NCBI RefSeq assembly: GCF_003226325.1
Contig: NZ_PDOD01000002.1
Coordinates: 434,001 to 498,000 of the forward strand
Length of the DNA stretch: 64,000 nucleotides
Direction of reading: 5' to 3'
DNA from: Salipaludibacillus keqinensis
Lineage (GTDB): Bacteria > Bacillota > Bacilli > Bacillales > Salisediminibacteriaceae
The position numbers were made by a program, and so were the translations under genes. Below, piece by piece: positions 25,482-32,939 of this stretch. Position 1 is the first letter of the stretch; the number at the start of each line of letters is the position of its first letter. The notes below the pieces were generated by a model. That model made no database searches, was not told the origin of the DNA, and worked only from the letters and a program-made list of their open reading frames with translations.

Positions 25482-27461
25482 CTAATGCACCTTCCTTTCA
25501 GGTCCGGCATATCTAGGTGAGACTTGACCGTATCGTCCTCCCCATATAGCGAATATCGCTCCGATAATGAGAACATAGCTGCCTATCCAAATCCATTTGA
25601 CCAATGGGTTAACCTTCACTTGAAAGGTTGCTCTCTGATCTTCTTCCCAAGCACTTAACACAACGTATAAATCTTCACGAAGGGTGCTTCGAACAGCCAC
25701 TTCGGTTGATGGTTCTTCCCAGTTCAAGTAAAACATTCGCTCTGGTTGGATATATCCTAAGTTTTCACCGTCTTGTTCTAGTAGTAAGCTTGCATAAACC
25801 ACATCGTTTACACCATCGCTTCGTTGATCCAGAGCTTCATACGTTAACGTATAGCGATCAATTTCCATCGACTCTCCGATGCGGAGTGTTTCCATCCGTT
25901 CTATATCAAAGTTAGATCCGACAATCCCGAAAGCAATCAGTGCGATCCCTAAGTGAACAATGTAACCACCATACCTTCTGCGGCTTCGAACCATCAGTCT
26001 GACAAGAGCTACAGGATAAGCTTCTTTCGTTACTTTTCTTCTCGCTTTCGTCCCACGAATAAATTCGACGAGGTGAGTTAATACCATGAACGAAATGATC
26101 GCAAAGGCAATGACGGGGTAAGCATCTCTTATCCCCATAGCTACAACGACACCTGCAATCACCAAACTAATGATGGCTGGAATGAGAAAGTTGTCACGGA
26201 TATTTTTCAAGCTGGACCGTTGCCAAGCAATAAGCGGGCAAATCGCCATAATGAATAATAGTGCTAATAAAATTGGTGACATGACCGTATTAAAAAATGG
26301 TACACCTACTGTCACTTTGGTTCCGGTCACTGCTTCGCTCACTAGGGGGAAAACCGTTCCCCAAAACACAGCAAATGTGGCTCCTAATATAATCAAATTA
26401 TTCACTAAAAATGAACTTTCTTTTGATACAAACGATTCAAATTGTCCCGTATCTTGTTTAATTAAATGATAACGACTCATCAACACATACATGGATAAAA
26501 GGACCATGAACGCCATAAATACAAGGAAATAGGCTCCTAAATTCGTTTCGCCAAAAGCATGCACTGAGGTGAGTACACCACTACGGACAAGAAACGTTCC
26601 AAACAGGGTTAACGAGTAAGAAAGGATGATCAAACTTAAGTTCCAAATTTTCAACATGTTTTTCCGTTCCTGAATCATTACCGAGTGGAGATAAGCAGTC
26701 ACAGTTAGCCATGGCATGAATGAGGCATTTTCCACCGGATCCCATGCCCAGTAACCTCCCCACCCCAGTTCCATGTAAGCCCAATATCCACCGATCACAT
26801 TCCCTAGTGTCAGAAATCCCCAAGCAATAATGGTCCATCTTCGCGTCATTTGAATCCAAAAGGCGTCCATGTTTTTCACAATTAATGAGGCGATCGCAAA
26901 AGCAAACGGGACTGCTAGACCTACATAACCTAAGTAAAGAGTCACTGGATGGAAGATCATCCCTGGATCTTGTAACATCGGATTTAATCCTCTTCCTTCT
27001 GGAGGAATACCGTCCATCAACGTAAATGGTTGGGTGACAAAACTTAAAATAAGATAAAAGAAAATCACGTTGAGCATGAGAATACTAACAATGTATGGCG
27101 TCATCGGGTTCCGTTTCATTTTTTTAGAAAAGGCAACCATGGCGCTATACATGGCGAGGAAAAAGGTCCATAACAAGAGCGAACCAGCGTTTCCTGCCCA
27201 AAGTGCGGCCAATTTATAGATAATCGGTAAATCTGTACTACTGTATTGATAAACGTACTGGAACTGAAGTTGGCTTGATCCTAGCAAATAAAACATGAGT
27301 GTCATAGAAATACTCGCTAAGATAAAAATCCCCATCGTTGCTCCCTTACCGCTGTCGATCAATCGCTGATCCTGTTTTTTGATCCCAAGAACAAACGCAA
27401 TAAATGCATAAATAGAGAGAAGAAGAGCCAAATAAATGGAGACGTTTCCGATCATGTGCAT
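25482..27461 (-). CDS. ccmF: Cytochrome c heme ligase CcmF
   Basis: A 659-residue integral membrane protein with about 15 helices. The WWD heme-binding motif is GGYWAYMELGWGGYWAWDPVENASFMPWL near residues 220-250, with HPVTLYLGYVGLAVPFAFA and the later RSRRRYGGYIVHLGIALIAFGI holding conserved ligand histidines. It takes heme from CcmE and joins it to apocytochrome CXXCH. The soluble C-terminal loop (MEIDRYTLTYEAL to YVVLSAWEEDQRAT) is as in the family. GTG 27470 lies inside the ribosome site TAGGTGA, so ATG 27461 is used. It is three bases from ccmH. Confidence 0.95.
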   Translation of the reverse strand: MHMIGNVSIYLALLLSIYAFIAFVLGIKKQDQRLIDSGKGATMGIFILASISMTLMFYLLGSSQLQFQYVYQYSSTDLPIIYKLAALWAGNAGSLLLWTFFLAMYSAMVAFSKKMKRNPMTPYIVSILMLNVIFFYLILSFVTQPFTLMDGIPPEGRGLNPMLQDPGMIFHPVTLYLGYVGLAVPFAFAIASLIVKNMDAFWIQMTRRWTIIAWGFLTLGNVIGGYWAYMELGWGGYWAWDPVENASFMPWLTVTAYLHSVMIQERKNMLKIWNLSLIILSYSLTLFGTFLVRSGVLTSVHAFGETNLGAYFLVFMAFMVLLSMYVLMSRYHLIKQDTGQFESFVSKESSFLVNNLIILGATFAVFWGTVFPLVSEAVTGTKVTVGVPFFNTVMSPILLALLFIMAICPLIAWQRSSLKNIRDNFLIPAIISLVIAGVVVAMGIRDAYPVIAFAIISFMVLTHLVEFIRGTKARRKVTKEAYPVALVRLMVRSRRRYGGYIVHLGIALIAFGIVGSNFDIERMETLRIGESMEIDRYTLTYEALDQRSDGVNDVVYASLLLEQDGENLGYIQPERMFYLNWEEPSTEVAVRSTLREDLYVVLSAWEEDQRATFQVKVNPLVKWIWIGSYVLIIGAIFAIWGGRYGQVSPRYAGPERKVH

Positions 27462-27500
27462 GGTGCTCACCTACTTTGCTGAATAATAGTGTCGGTCATT

Positions 27501-27956
27501 CTAATCGTCTTCTTGGTGTAACTCCCGATCCATTTCTCGATGAAGTTCAGGATCATAATTTTCTGGATCTTCCCCTTCATAAACGGACGGACAGCGCGTC
27601 TGTACTTTATCTGCTTCAAACACTCCGTCTTCACCAAGGTAACCATGAACGATTACGATCACATCATCAGAAAAGTTATCAGGTCTCACTCCTTTATAAA
27701 AAATAGGAAGGATGTTTCCCTGATCATCTTTTAGATCAAAATTTAGTTTTATTTCATCTGCATTCCAATCGACGGACCCTTCAACGAGAAAACCTTCTGT
27801 TGTAATATATCGTTCCATATAATCTTGTGAGTTCTGATTGATTTGCTCGATCGATATTTCTGATCCACTTGAAGCAGGCGTCGCTGTAATAAGTAATACA
27901 ATAATACTGAGAAAAATCATCGCTCCACCGAGAAGTACTTTCGTATTTTTTTTCAT
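27501..27956 (-). CDS. ccmE: Heme chaperone CcmE, CxxxY variant
   Basis: This 151-residue periplasmic-type heme chaperone has an N-terminal anchor (7-24), an OB-fold beta barrel (GFLVEGSVDW, LNFDLKDDQGNILPIFYKGVRPDNF, VIVHGYLGEDGVFEADKVQTRCPSVYEGE) and a flexible acidic tail. In Escherichia coli the heme is bound covalently by a histidine in HxxxY; here that position is Cys122 in CPSVY, the CxxxY form known from Desulfovibrio and archaea. Both Cys and Tyr126 are present. GGGGGG precedes ATG 27956. It is the second gene of the operon. Confidence 0.93.
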   Translation of the reverse strand: MKKNTKVLLGGAMIFLSIIVLLITATPASSGSEISIEQINQNSQDYMERYITTEGFLVEGSVDWNADEIKLNFDLKDDQGNILPIFYKGVRPDNFSDDVIVIVHGYLGEDGVFEADKVQTRCPSVYEGEDPENYDPELHREMDRELHQEDD

Positions 27957-27971
27957 TTTATTCGTCCCCCC

Positions 27972-28982
27972 TTAAGATGAACGTTTCGATCGTTCTTTTT
28001 TATAGGTCTCTTCATCAATCTCGCCTCGGATTAACTTTTGCCGTAACTCTTTCGTATCAATTTCCGGGTCGACATGAACAGCTTTCGACCGGCTTTTCTC
28101 TTTTACATTTACTTGAGACCCTCGACTTCTAAGCCCGAAGAAAACAAACATTCCTGCGATGATAATTGATAAGCTAATCATTAGAGCACTTTCTGTATCA
28201 ATTAGTGGTGTTCCGCCATTTCCTGCAGCCGCTTCAGGTGATGAATCATCACGGAATTGTGCGTGAATATCATCATCTGGTGGCGTTTGCGTCTCCATTG
28301 CTTCAAGTGTCGTGACGCTATCTTCTTTTTCATAAGAAATGTCTAGATTAAACGTTGTACCAACTTCCGCGTCTTCACTGTCATAAGCATGCGCTAGAAC
28401 CCCAAACATCTCTGTTTCACGATCCGCTTCTTCACTCATTGTGAAATCTTCAGCACCGAACGGTTCAAATAGTAATAAACTCATCGTTTCAGCAGGTAAC
28501 TCAAGTTCATAGTTATAAAAAAATTGGTACGGATCAGTCTCTTCGTACGGATCGTAATAATACTCAATGACAAACCGATACTCATCACCTTGTTCAAGTT
28601 CCTCTTCAGGTTCCCATACGAGATGGCCTGTTTCTTCATCTAATTCAGCATCTACTTCATGAACGATCCCTTCTTCATCAAATTTTCCAACTAGGGAGAG
28701 TGTAAAAGCGGGTTCTTGATGAGGCACTGAAACACGAAACTCTCCTTCAAAGCTCGTTTCGCCTTGATACGTAAAGATCCCGTGTTGCCCTACTAAAACT
28801 GCTGGTTTGCCTTCTTCCCATCCCTCAGGTTCTACATACTGAGGCATCACCTGTACAACTAATTCTTTAAAATTAAGCTCTGAATCTTCTAGTGGTTCAG
28901 CTAAATAGCCTTGAGGAAAAATAAATAAGCTAGAAATGATGATGATTACTAATAATCGTTTAAGTAAGTTTTTACATTTCAT
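27972..28982 (-). CDS. Acidic exported membrane protein heading the ccm operon
   Basis: Product of 336 residues from ATG 28982 (AAAGGAAGG upstream). Residues 6-25 form a signal peptide. About 235 residues follow outside the membrane; they are very acidic and beta-rich (GIFTYQGETSFEGEFRVSVP, YRFVIEYYYDPYEETDPYQFFYNYELELP). A membrane helix (ALMISLSIIIAGMFVFF) and a basic cytoplasmic tail with TKELRQKLIRGEIDEETYKKER end it. I do not recognise a family. As the first gene of an Fnr-driven ccm operon it may be a specific partner for heme attachment or for the cytochromes. The frame is open upstream to 29198, but this would run over the promoter. Confidence 0.7.
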   Translation of the reverse strand: MKCKNLLKRLLVIIIISSLFIFPQGYLAEPLEDSELNFKELVVQVMPQYVEPEGWEEGKPAVLVGQHGIFTYQGETSFEGEFRVSVPHQEPAFTLSLVGKFDEEGIVHEVDAELDEETGHLVWEPEEELEQGDEYRFVIEYYYDPYEETDPYQFFYNYELELPAETMSLLLFEPFGAEDFTMSEEADRETEMFGVLAHAYDSEDAEVGTTFNLDISYEKEDSVTTLEAMETQTPPDDDIHAQFRDDSSPEAAAGNGGTPLIDTESALMISLSIIIAGMFVFFGLRSRGSQVNVKEKSRSKAVHVDPEIDTKELRQKLIRGEIDEETYKKERSKRSS

Positions 28983-29015
28983 AGGGACCTTCCTTTCTGT
29001 TCCATTTCTTCTATA

Positions 29016-29063
29016 CCTTGACTGTATACCGGTTCTCTTTTGTGCACTGTGATTTAAATCACA
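29016..29063 (-). promoter_or_regulatory. Fnr-type promoter of the ccm operon
   Basis: TGTGATTTAAATCACA at 29048-29063 is a perfect 16-base palindrome matching the Bacillus Fnr site TGTGA-N6-TCACA. On the minus strand TATACA at 29028-29023 is a -10 box, putting the start near 29015 and the palindrome centre about 40-41.5 bases upstream, the position of a class II activator. It controls the gene at 28982 and the ccm genes behind it. Confidence 0.8.
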
Positions 29064-29080
29064 TAATATCAAGGCAGAAT

Positions 29081-29097
29081 TGTGAAGGTTTTTCACA
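29081..29097. promoter_or_regulatory. Second TGTGA-like palindrome, spacer of seven
   Basis: TGTGAAGGTTTTTCACA resembles an Fnr site but has a seven-base spacer instead of six. It lies between the ccm promoter and the divergent transporter gene and could be a weak or different regulator site. Confidence 0.3.
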
Positions 29098-29196
29098 GTT
29101 ACTACAAACTCAAGAAACTTCATTGAGACCGTAGTTTTTTTAGCAGATAAGGAAAAGCTAAAAGTCAACGAACGTTTGACCTCAAGGAGTGTTCTC

Positions 29197-30429
29197 ATGA
29201 AATCAACAGATCAATCTCAACAGCCGGCATACAAAACACCCACGTATAAAAATTCGCAGTATACCTTAACGTTCATAGGTATATTACTCGCGGTACTTAT
29301 CGGCTTCCTGTCCTATCAATATTCAGGAATGCAATACGTTGTATTATTTATTACTGGAATATTGATTGGTTTTACGTTGTTTCATGCTAGATTTGGTTTT
29401 TCTTCTGTCTACCGTCAAATCGTTGAAGATGGAAATACCGAAATGCTTCGGGGACATATGCTCATGCTCGGAGCGGCAGCTACTTTTTTTGCACCTATTT
29501 TCTACTTTGAACTAGGTTTTTTTGGATCTTTCCCTGCACCGGCTATGTCGCCGATTAGTATTGGACTTATTGTTGGATCGTTTCTTTTTGGATTTGGTAT
29601 GGAAATAGGTAGTGGATTAGCCCCAGCATCTTTATATAAAGTCGAAGGTGGAAGGACAGCCATGATCTTTACGCTGTTTGGATTTACTGGGGGGGCTACA
29701 TTAGGAGCAGCACACTTTGGATTTTGGAACGAAACCCTTCCTTCAGCTTCTCCCTTCTCACTAGCTACTGGTAATCCTTTTGGTTACCCTGGAGCTTGGA
29801 TGATGCAAATGACGATCTTCGCTTTGATCGCTATTGGTAGCTATTTGTACAAAAAAAAGAAAAGACCCCCAGCACTACCATCTATGCCTTCAGGTACAAA
29901 TTGGCGGCAAATCCTGTTTGGTTTCTGGCCACTATGGGTCGGTGCCTTAATCCTTGCAGCTCTGAATGCCCTCACACTGCTTATTCGTGGAGAACCATGG
30001 GTACTTACCGCCGCATTTAGTCTTTGGGGCTCGAAAATCGCCATGTTCTTTGGCCTTGATGTTAGTACGTGGGGTTACTGGGGAGCACAAGAAGACCTGC
30101 ATTCACTCCACTCATCGGTATTTGAAAGTTCTACTAGCGTTCTAAACTTCGGAGTCATCATCGGTACATTTATTACTCTTACTCTTGGTGGTTTGATCCG
30201 CTTTGCGAAAATTTCTTTCCGCATCGGTCTGATTGCACTTATAGGTGGCACATTGATGGGATACGGGGCTACGCTCTCATTTGGTGCAAACGTTGGTGCT
30301 TATTTTAGTGGCATTGCTTCATTCAGTCTCCATGCTTGGATATGGGGAATCTTTGCCATTACTGGTGTTTATGTTGCTTATCACCTTGAAAAAAGATTTA
30401 ATTTTAGACGGGTTCAATCAAAACATTAA
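29197..30429 (+). CDS. YeeE/YedE-family transporter without cysteines
   Basis: An integral membrane protein of 410 residues with about ten helices in two repeats. Family segments are HARFGFSSVYRQIVEDGNTEMLRGHML, GMEIGSGLAPASLYKVEGGRTAM, and GATLSFGANVGAYFSGIASFSLHAWIWG. Family members such as TsuA import thiosulfate through a pore lined with three cysteines; here the corresponding GC-type segments read GLAPAS and FGANVG, and the whole protein has no cysteine. The solute is therefore probably different, or the pore has lost function. AAGGAG precedes ATG 29197. It is divergent from the ccm operon and shares the promoter region. Confidence 0.9.
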   Translation: MKSTDQSQQPAYKTPTYKNSQYTLTFIGILLAVLIGFLSYQYSGMQYVVLFITGILIGFTLFHARFGFSSVYRQIVEDGNTEMLRGHMLMLGAAATFFAPIFYFELGFFGSFPAPAMSPISIGLIVGSFLFGFGMEIGSGLAPASLYKVEGGRTAMIFTLFGFTGGATLGAAHFGFWNETLPSASPFSLATGNPFGYPGAWMMQMTIFALIAIGSYLYKKKKRPPALPSMPSGTNWRQILFGFWPLWVGALILAALNALTLLIRGEPWVLTAAFSLWGSKIAMFFGLDVSTWGYWGAQEDLHSLHSSVFESSTSVLNFGVIIGTFITLTLGGLIRFAKISFRIGLIALIGGTLMGYGATLSFGANVGAYFSGIASFSLHAWIWGIFAITGVYVAYHLEKRFNFRRVQSKH

Positions 30430-30463
30430 TATCCATGTTCTTTATAATGAAATAGGATAAAAT

Positions 30464-30496
30464 AAGAACAGCTTCGAGGGATAAAAAGCTGTTCTT
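30464..30496. terminator. Bidirectional terminator between transporter and nrfA
   Basis: AAGAACAGCTT and AAGCTGTTCTT form an 11-bp stem with T on the plus side and A on the other. It separates two convergent genes. Confidence 0.85.
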
Positions 30497-30502
30497 TTGT
30501 TT

Positions 30503-31957
30503 TTACTGCTCTTCTAATTCTAGTACGTTAGGGAAATAATCATTTGTCGCATGAGTATGTTTCAAAAACGGATCCTCTTCTTTATAAACGGTTTGAATGA
30601 TGTTTTCCATTTCTTCTTCCAACTCGTCAAAGTCGATTTCCAATTTTGTTAACTCTTCAATAGCAATTCGTATAGCTTGATTGGAAGCATCTGAAGATGT
30701 ACGCATCGAATCCATCCCACCTTGTGGGTTATGGAAACCATCGGAGTTTTCAGCAGCAATAATATCCCAGAACAATTGTCCTTTACGGATATACCACTGT
30801 GCTTCTTCAATTCGGTCTTCAGGTGCGCCTGCAGTAATCATCCGGTTCACATAATAGTGAGCACGAACAGAATGTTCTTGTGTTTCGTGCATGGCATCTA
30901 GGTGACTTTCTTGAATGTTTTCTACTCGTTCAACTAACTCTGATTCTGATTTATCCGAGTGACACGTACGGCACGTTTGCTCCACGTTGTCCATCGGTGA
31001 GCCCCAGTGGTGAGAAGTGATTTTTTTCGCTCCATCCACTCTTTCGTAAGGCATATGGCAATCGGAACAAGATACGCCCGCTTCACCATGTGGACCATAA
31101 CTCCATTGTTCAAACTCTGGATGTTGAGCTTTCAGCATAGGTGCTCCTGAAATGCTGTGAATCCAGTCATAGTCAAATCCTTCTTCCAACCCTTGATTTT
31201 CAAAGTACTCAAACATGTCTTCTGGTTTTAAGCCATTATCCCAAGGGAAAGTAACCTTTTTATTTTCTGGTTCGAAGTAATATTCTACGTGACATTGTGC
31301 ACATACGTAAGAACGCATATCGTTTTTACTAGCTTCTGTCACATCAATGCCTCGACGCTCCATCGCATTCGTAAATGATGGGCGGGTAATACGTAATTCC
31401 ATCGTCACAGGGTCATGACAATCAGAACAACCAATCGCCAAATGGCCGCTTGCACCTAATTCATCCACTTCATGCCCTTCGCCTAGAGCCATCGTCCTTG
31501 GAACAATCTCATCTTCAAAACTTGCTCCCCAATAATCATCACCCATTTCATCAATTAACACTGGTACCGCAGTACTTTTACACGTCATACAAGAACCGAT
31601 CGAATCTTCATTTGTTCGAACGATATCAATGACATCTTCAATCGCATACGTGTGTCCTCGTGTTAAATTGTATTCTAAGCTAAAACCATAGTTCAGAAAT
31701 AATATGGGCAAATTGGGCTCAATTTCTTCAACAAACTTCGATGTATTTTCGTCTTCCGGACTCATGTTTTTCAAATAACTTTCATATTGCAAAGGAAACT
31801 CTTCTTTAAAAGCAGTGTTTAATATTTCATCCGGAGATAAGCCTGTTGTTTTATCTTCTTCTTCCGCTGCCTCTGAGTTAGCACAAGCTGAGATTATTGC
31901 CAGACTCAATAACATAGAAATAAAGAATCCTACCTTTTTTTTACTTAAAAAGCTCAT
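30503..31957 (-). CDS. nrfA: Cytochrome c nitrite reductase NrfA (lipoprotein)
   Basis: Reduces nitrite to ammonium with six electrons outside the membrane. Five heme sites are present: CMTCK (residues 123-127, the active-site heme with Lys ligand), CSDCH (177-181), CAQCH (219-223), CSDCH (297-301) and CRTCH (329-333). KKITSHHWGSPM holds the conserved distal histidine region. The N terminus (MSFLSKKKVGFFISMLLSLAIISAC) ends in a lipobox with Cys25, so it is probably lipid-anchored, as expected in a cell without periplasm. The frame opens at 31981; ATG 31957 behind AAAGGATGG is preferred. Located right after nrfH. Confidence 0.95.
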   Translation of the reverse strand: MSFLSKKKVGFFISMLLSLAIISACANSEAAEEEDKTTGLSPDEILNTAFKEEFPLQYESYLKNMSPEDENTSKFVEEIEPNLPILFLNYGFSLEYNLTRGHTYAIEDVIDIVRTNEDSIGSCMTCKSTAVPVLIDEMGDDYWGASFEDEIVPRTMALGEGHEVDELGASGHLAIGCSDCHDPVTMELRITRPSFTNAMERRGIDVTEASKNDMRSYVCAQCHVEYYFEPENKKVTFPWDNGLKPEDMFEYFENQGLEEGFDYDWIHSISGAPMLKAQHPEFEQWSYGPHGEAGVSCSDCHMPYERVDGAKKITSHHWGSPMDNVEQTCRTCHSDKSESELVERVENIQESHLDAMHETQEHSVRAHYYVNRMITAGAPEDRIEEAQWYIRKGQLFWDIIAAENSDGFHNPQGGMDSMRTSSDASNQAIRIAIEELTKLEIDFDELEEEMENIIQTVYKEEDPFLKHTHATNDYFPNVLELEEQ

Positions 31958-31980
31958 TATCTTCACCATCCTTTCCCTCA

Positions 31981-32490
31981 TTAACTTCTTGCATCATATT
32001 CTCCGGGTTCGAACCATTCAGCCGGTTTATAACCAGCACTTCCATGAGGAACTTGTCTATGACAATCGATGCAACCCCCGTCTTTAATATCATGATAATC
32101 AACATTTGACATACTCGTCTCATGACAACTAATACAATTAGCTTCGATGACTTCTTGAGAAGCTTCGGTTGCATGAATCACATCGGGGACATCTTTCGAA
32201 CCTAATGTATTCATGTAAATGTCGTGACTACCTGCTTTTGCTTTAAAAATAATTTTCGATGTCAAACTATCTTTTGGTGCATGACAATCATTACAGGCCA
32301 GTGTTGCATGACTGGATTCTGTATACGATTGATACGCGGCATCCATGATATGACATGTAGAACAAAACTCGGCTGAATCTGTTGCCTTCATTGCCCCTGC
32401 ACTTCCTGCAAGCAGCGCAATGCCAATAAAGACGCCTGTGAATAACAACAATAATGTACTTTTATTAAGTTTCTCTCTCAGCTTTTTCAA
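31981..32490 (-). CDS. nrfH: Tetraheme quinol dehydrogenase NrfH
   Basis: A 169-residue NapC/NirT-type membrane cytochrome. It has one N-terminal membrane helix (about 11-31) and four heme sites: CSTCH (43-47), CNDCH (66-70), CISCH (119-123) and CIDCH (140-144). NrfH oxidises menaquinol and passes electrons to NrfA. The start is TTG 32490 preceded by a G-rich ribosome site. The end overlaps the upstream part of the nrfA frame, so the pair is translationally linked. It is transcribed from the Fnr-type promoter at 32526-32576. Confidence 0.95.
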   Translation of the reverse strand: MKKLREKLNKSTLLLLFTGVFIGIALLAGSAGAMKATDSAEFCSTCHIMDAAYQSYTESSHATLACNDCHAPKDSLTSKIIFKAKAGSHDIYMNTLGSKDVPDVIHATEASQEVIEANCISCHETSMSNVDYHDIKDGGCIDCHRQVPHGSAGYKPAEWFEPGEYDARS

Positions 32491-32525
32491 ACCCCCTCAC
32501 CCCTTCCGTATCATAGAGTCTCCCT

Positions 32526-32576
32526 CACTCCCATTTTACAGAAGCTGGTTATCGTCCCATTGTGATATATATCACA
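32526..32576 (-). promoter_or_regulatory. Fnr-type promoter of nrfHA
   Basis: TGTGATATATATCACA at 32561-32576 is a perfect palindrome with the same TGTGA-N6-TCACA halves as the ccm site. TAAAAT at 32538-32533 is the -10 box; the start falls near 32527, so the site centre is at about -41.5. Confidence 0.85.
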
Positions 32577-32612
32577 CTAAATATGGAGAAACTATGAACT
32601 TATTTCCTTACT

Positions 32613-32645
32613 AAAAAGGCACATTTGGAAAAAATGTACCTTTTT
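32613..32645. terminator. Hairpin upstream of the nrf promoter
   Basis: AAAAAGGCACATTT pairs with AAATGTACCTTTTT over five bases. It could insulate nrfHA from transcription arriving from the gamma-glutamyltransferase gene. 32646-32880 contains nothing further except GTGAAGCTTCAC near 32713. Confidence 0.6.
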
Positions 32646-32879
32646 CGTTGCAAGACTAATTTATCCCTATTTCGCTAGTTTTATTGTCAATTAATCTACC
32701 AATGACGAAAATGTGAAGCTTCACTAAAAGGTTCAATTTATTTCACGTGTTTATAAGTAAAAATTATTTTTCGGTAAGGAATGAATGGGGGCATGACCCG
32801 ATGGATCTGGACGCTAACCAAAGGATTTTCGTGAAAACAAGAGGTAATTTCGATAATAATGAGAATAAAAGTAAATAAA

Positions 32880-32909
32880 AAAAACTCCTAGTCTGATATA
32901 TCAGACTAG
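32880..32909 (-). terminator. Terminator of the gamma-glutamyltransferase gene
   Basis: CTAGTCTGATATATCAGACT (32888-32907) continues as a perfect 22-base palindrome, followed on the minus strand by a long T run. Confidence 0.85.
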
Positions 32910-32939
32910 AAGTCGAATCGTCTCATTCATGATCTAATG

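Noticed and set aside
32711-32724. TGTGAAGCTTCACT as a third Fnr site
   Set aside because: The half-sites are separated by four bases instead of six, and no promoter box is placed suitably.
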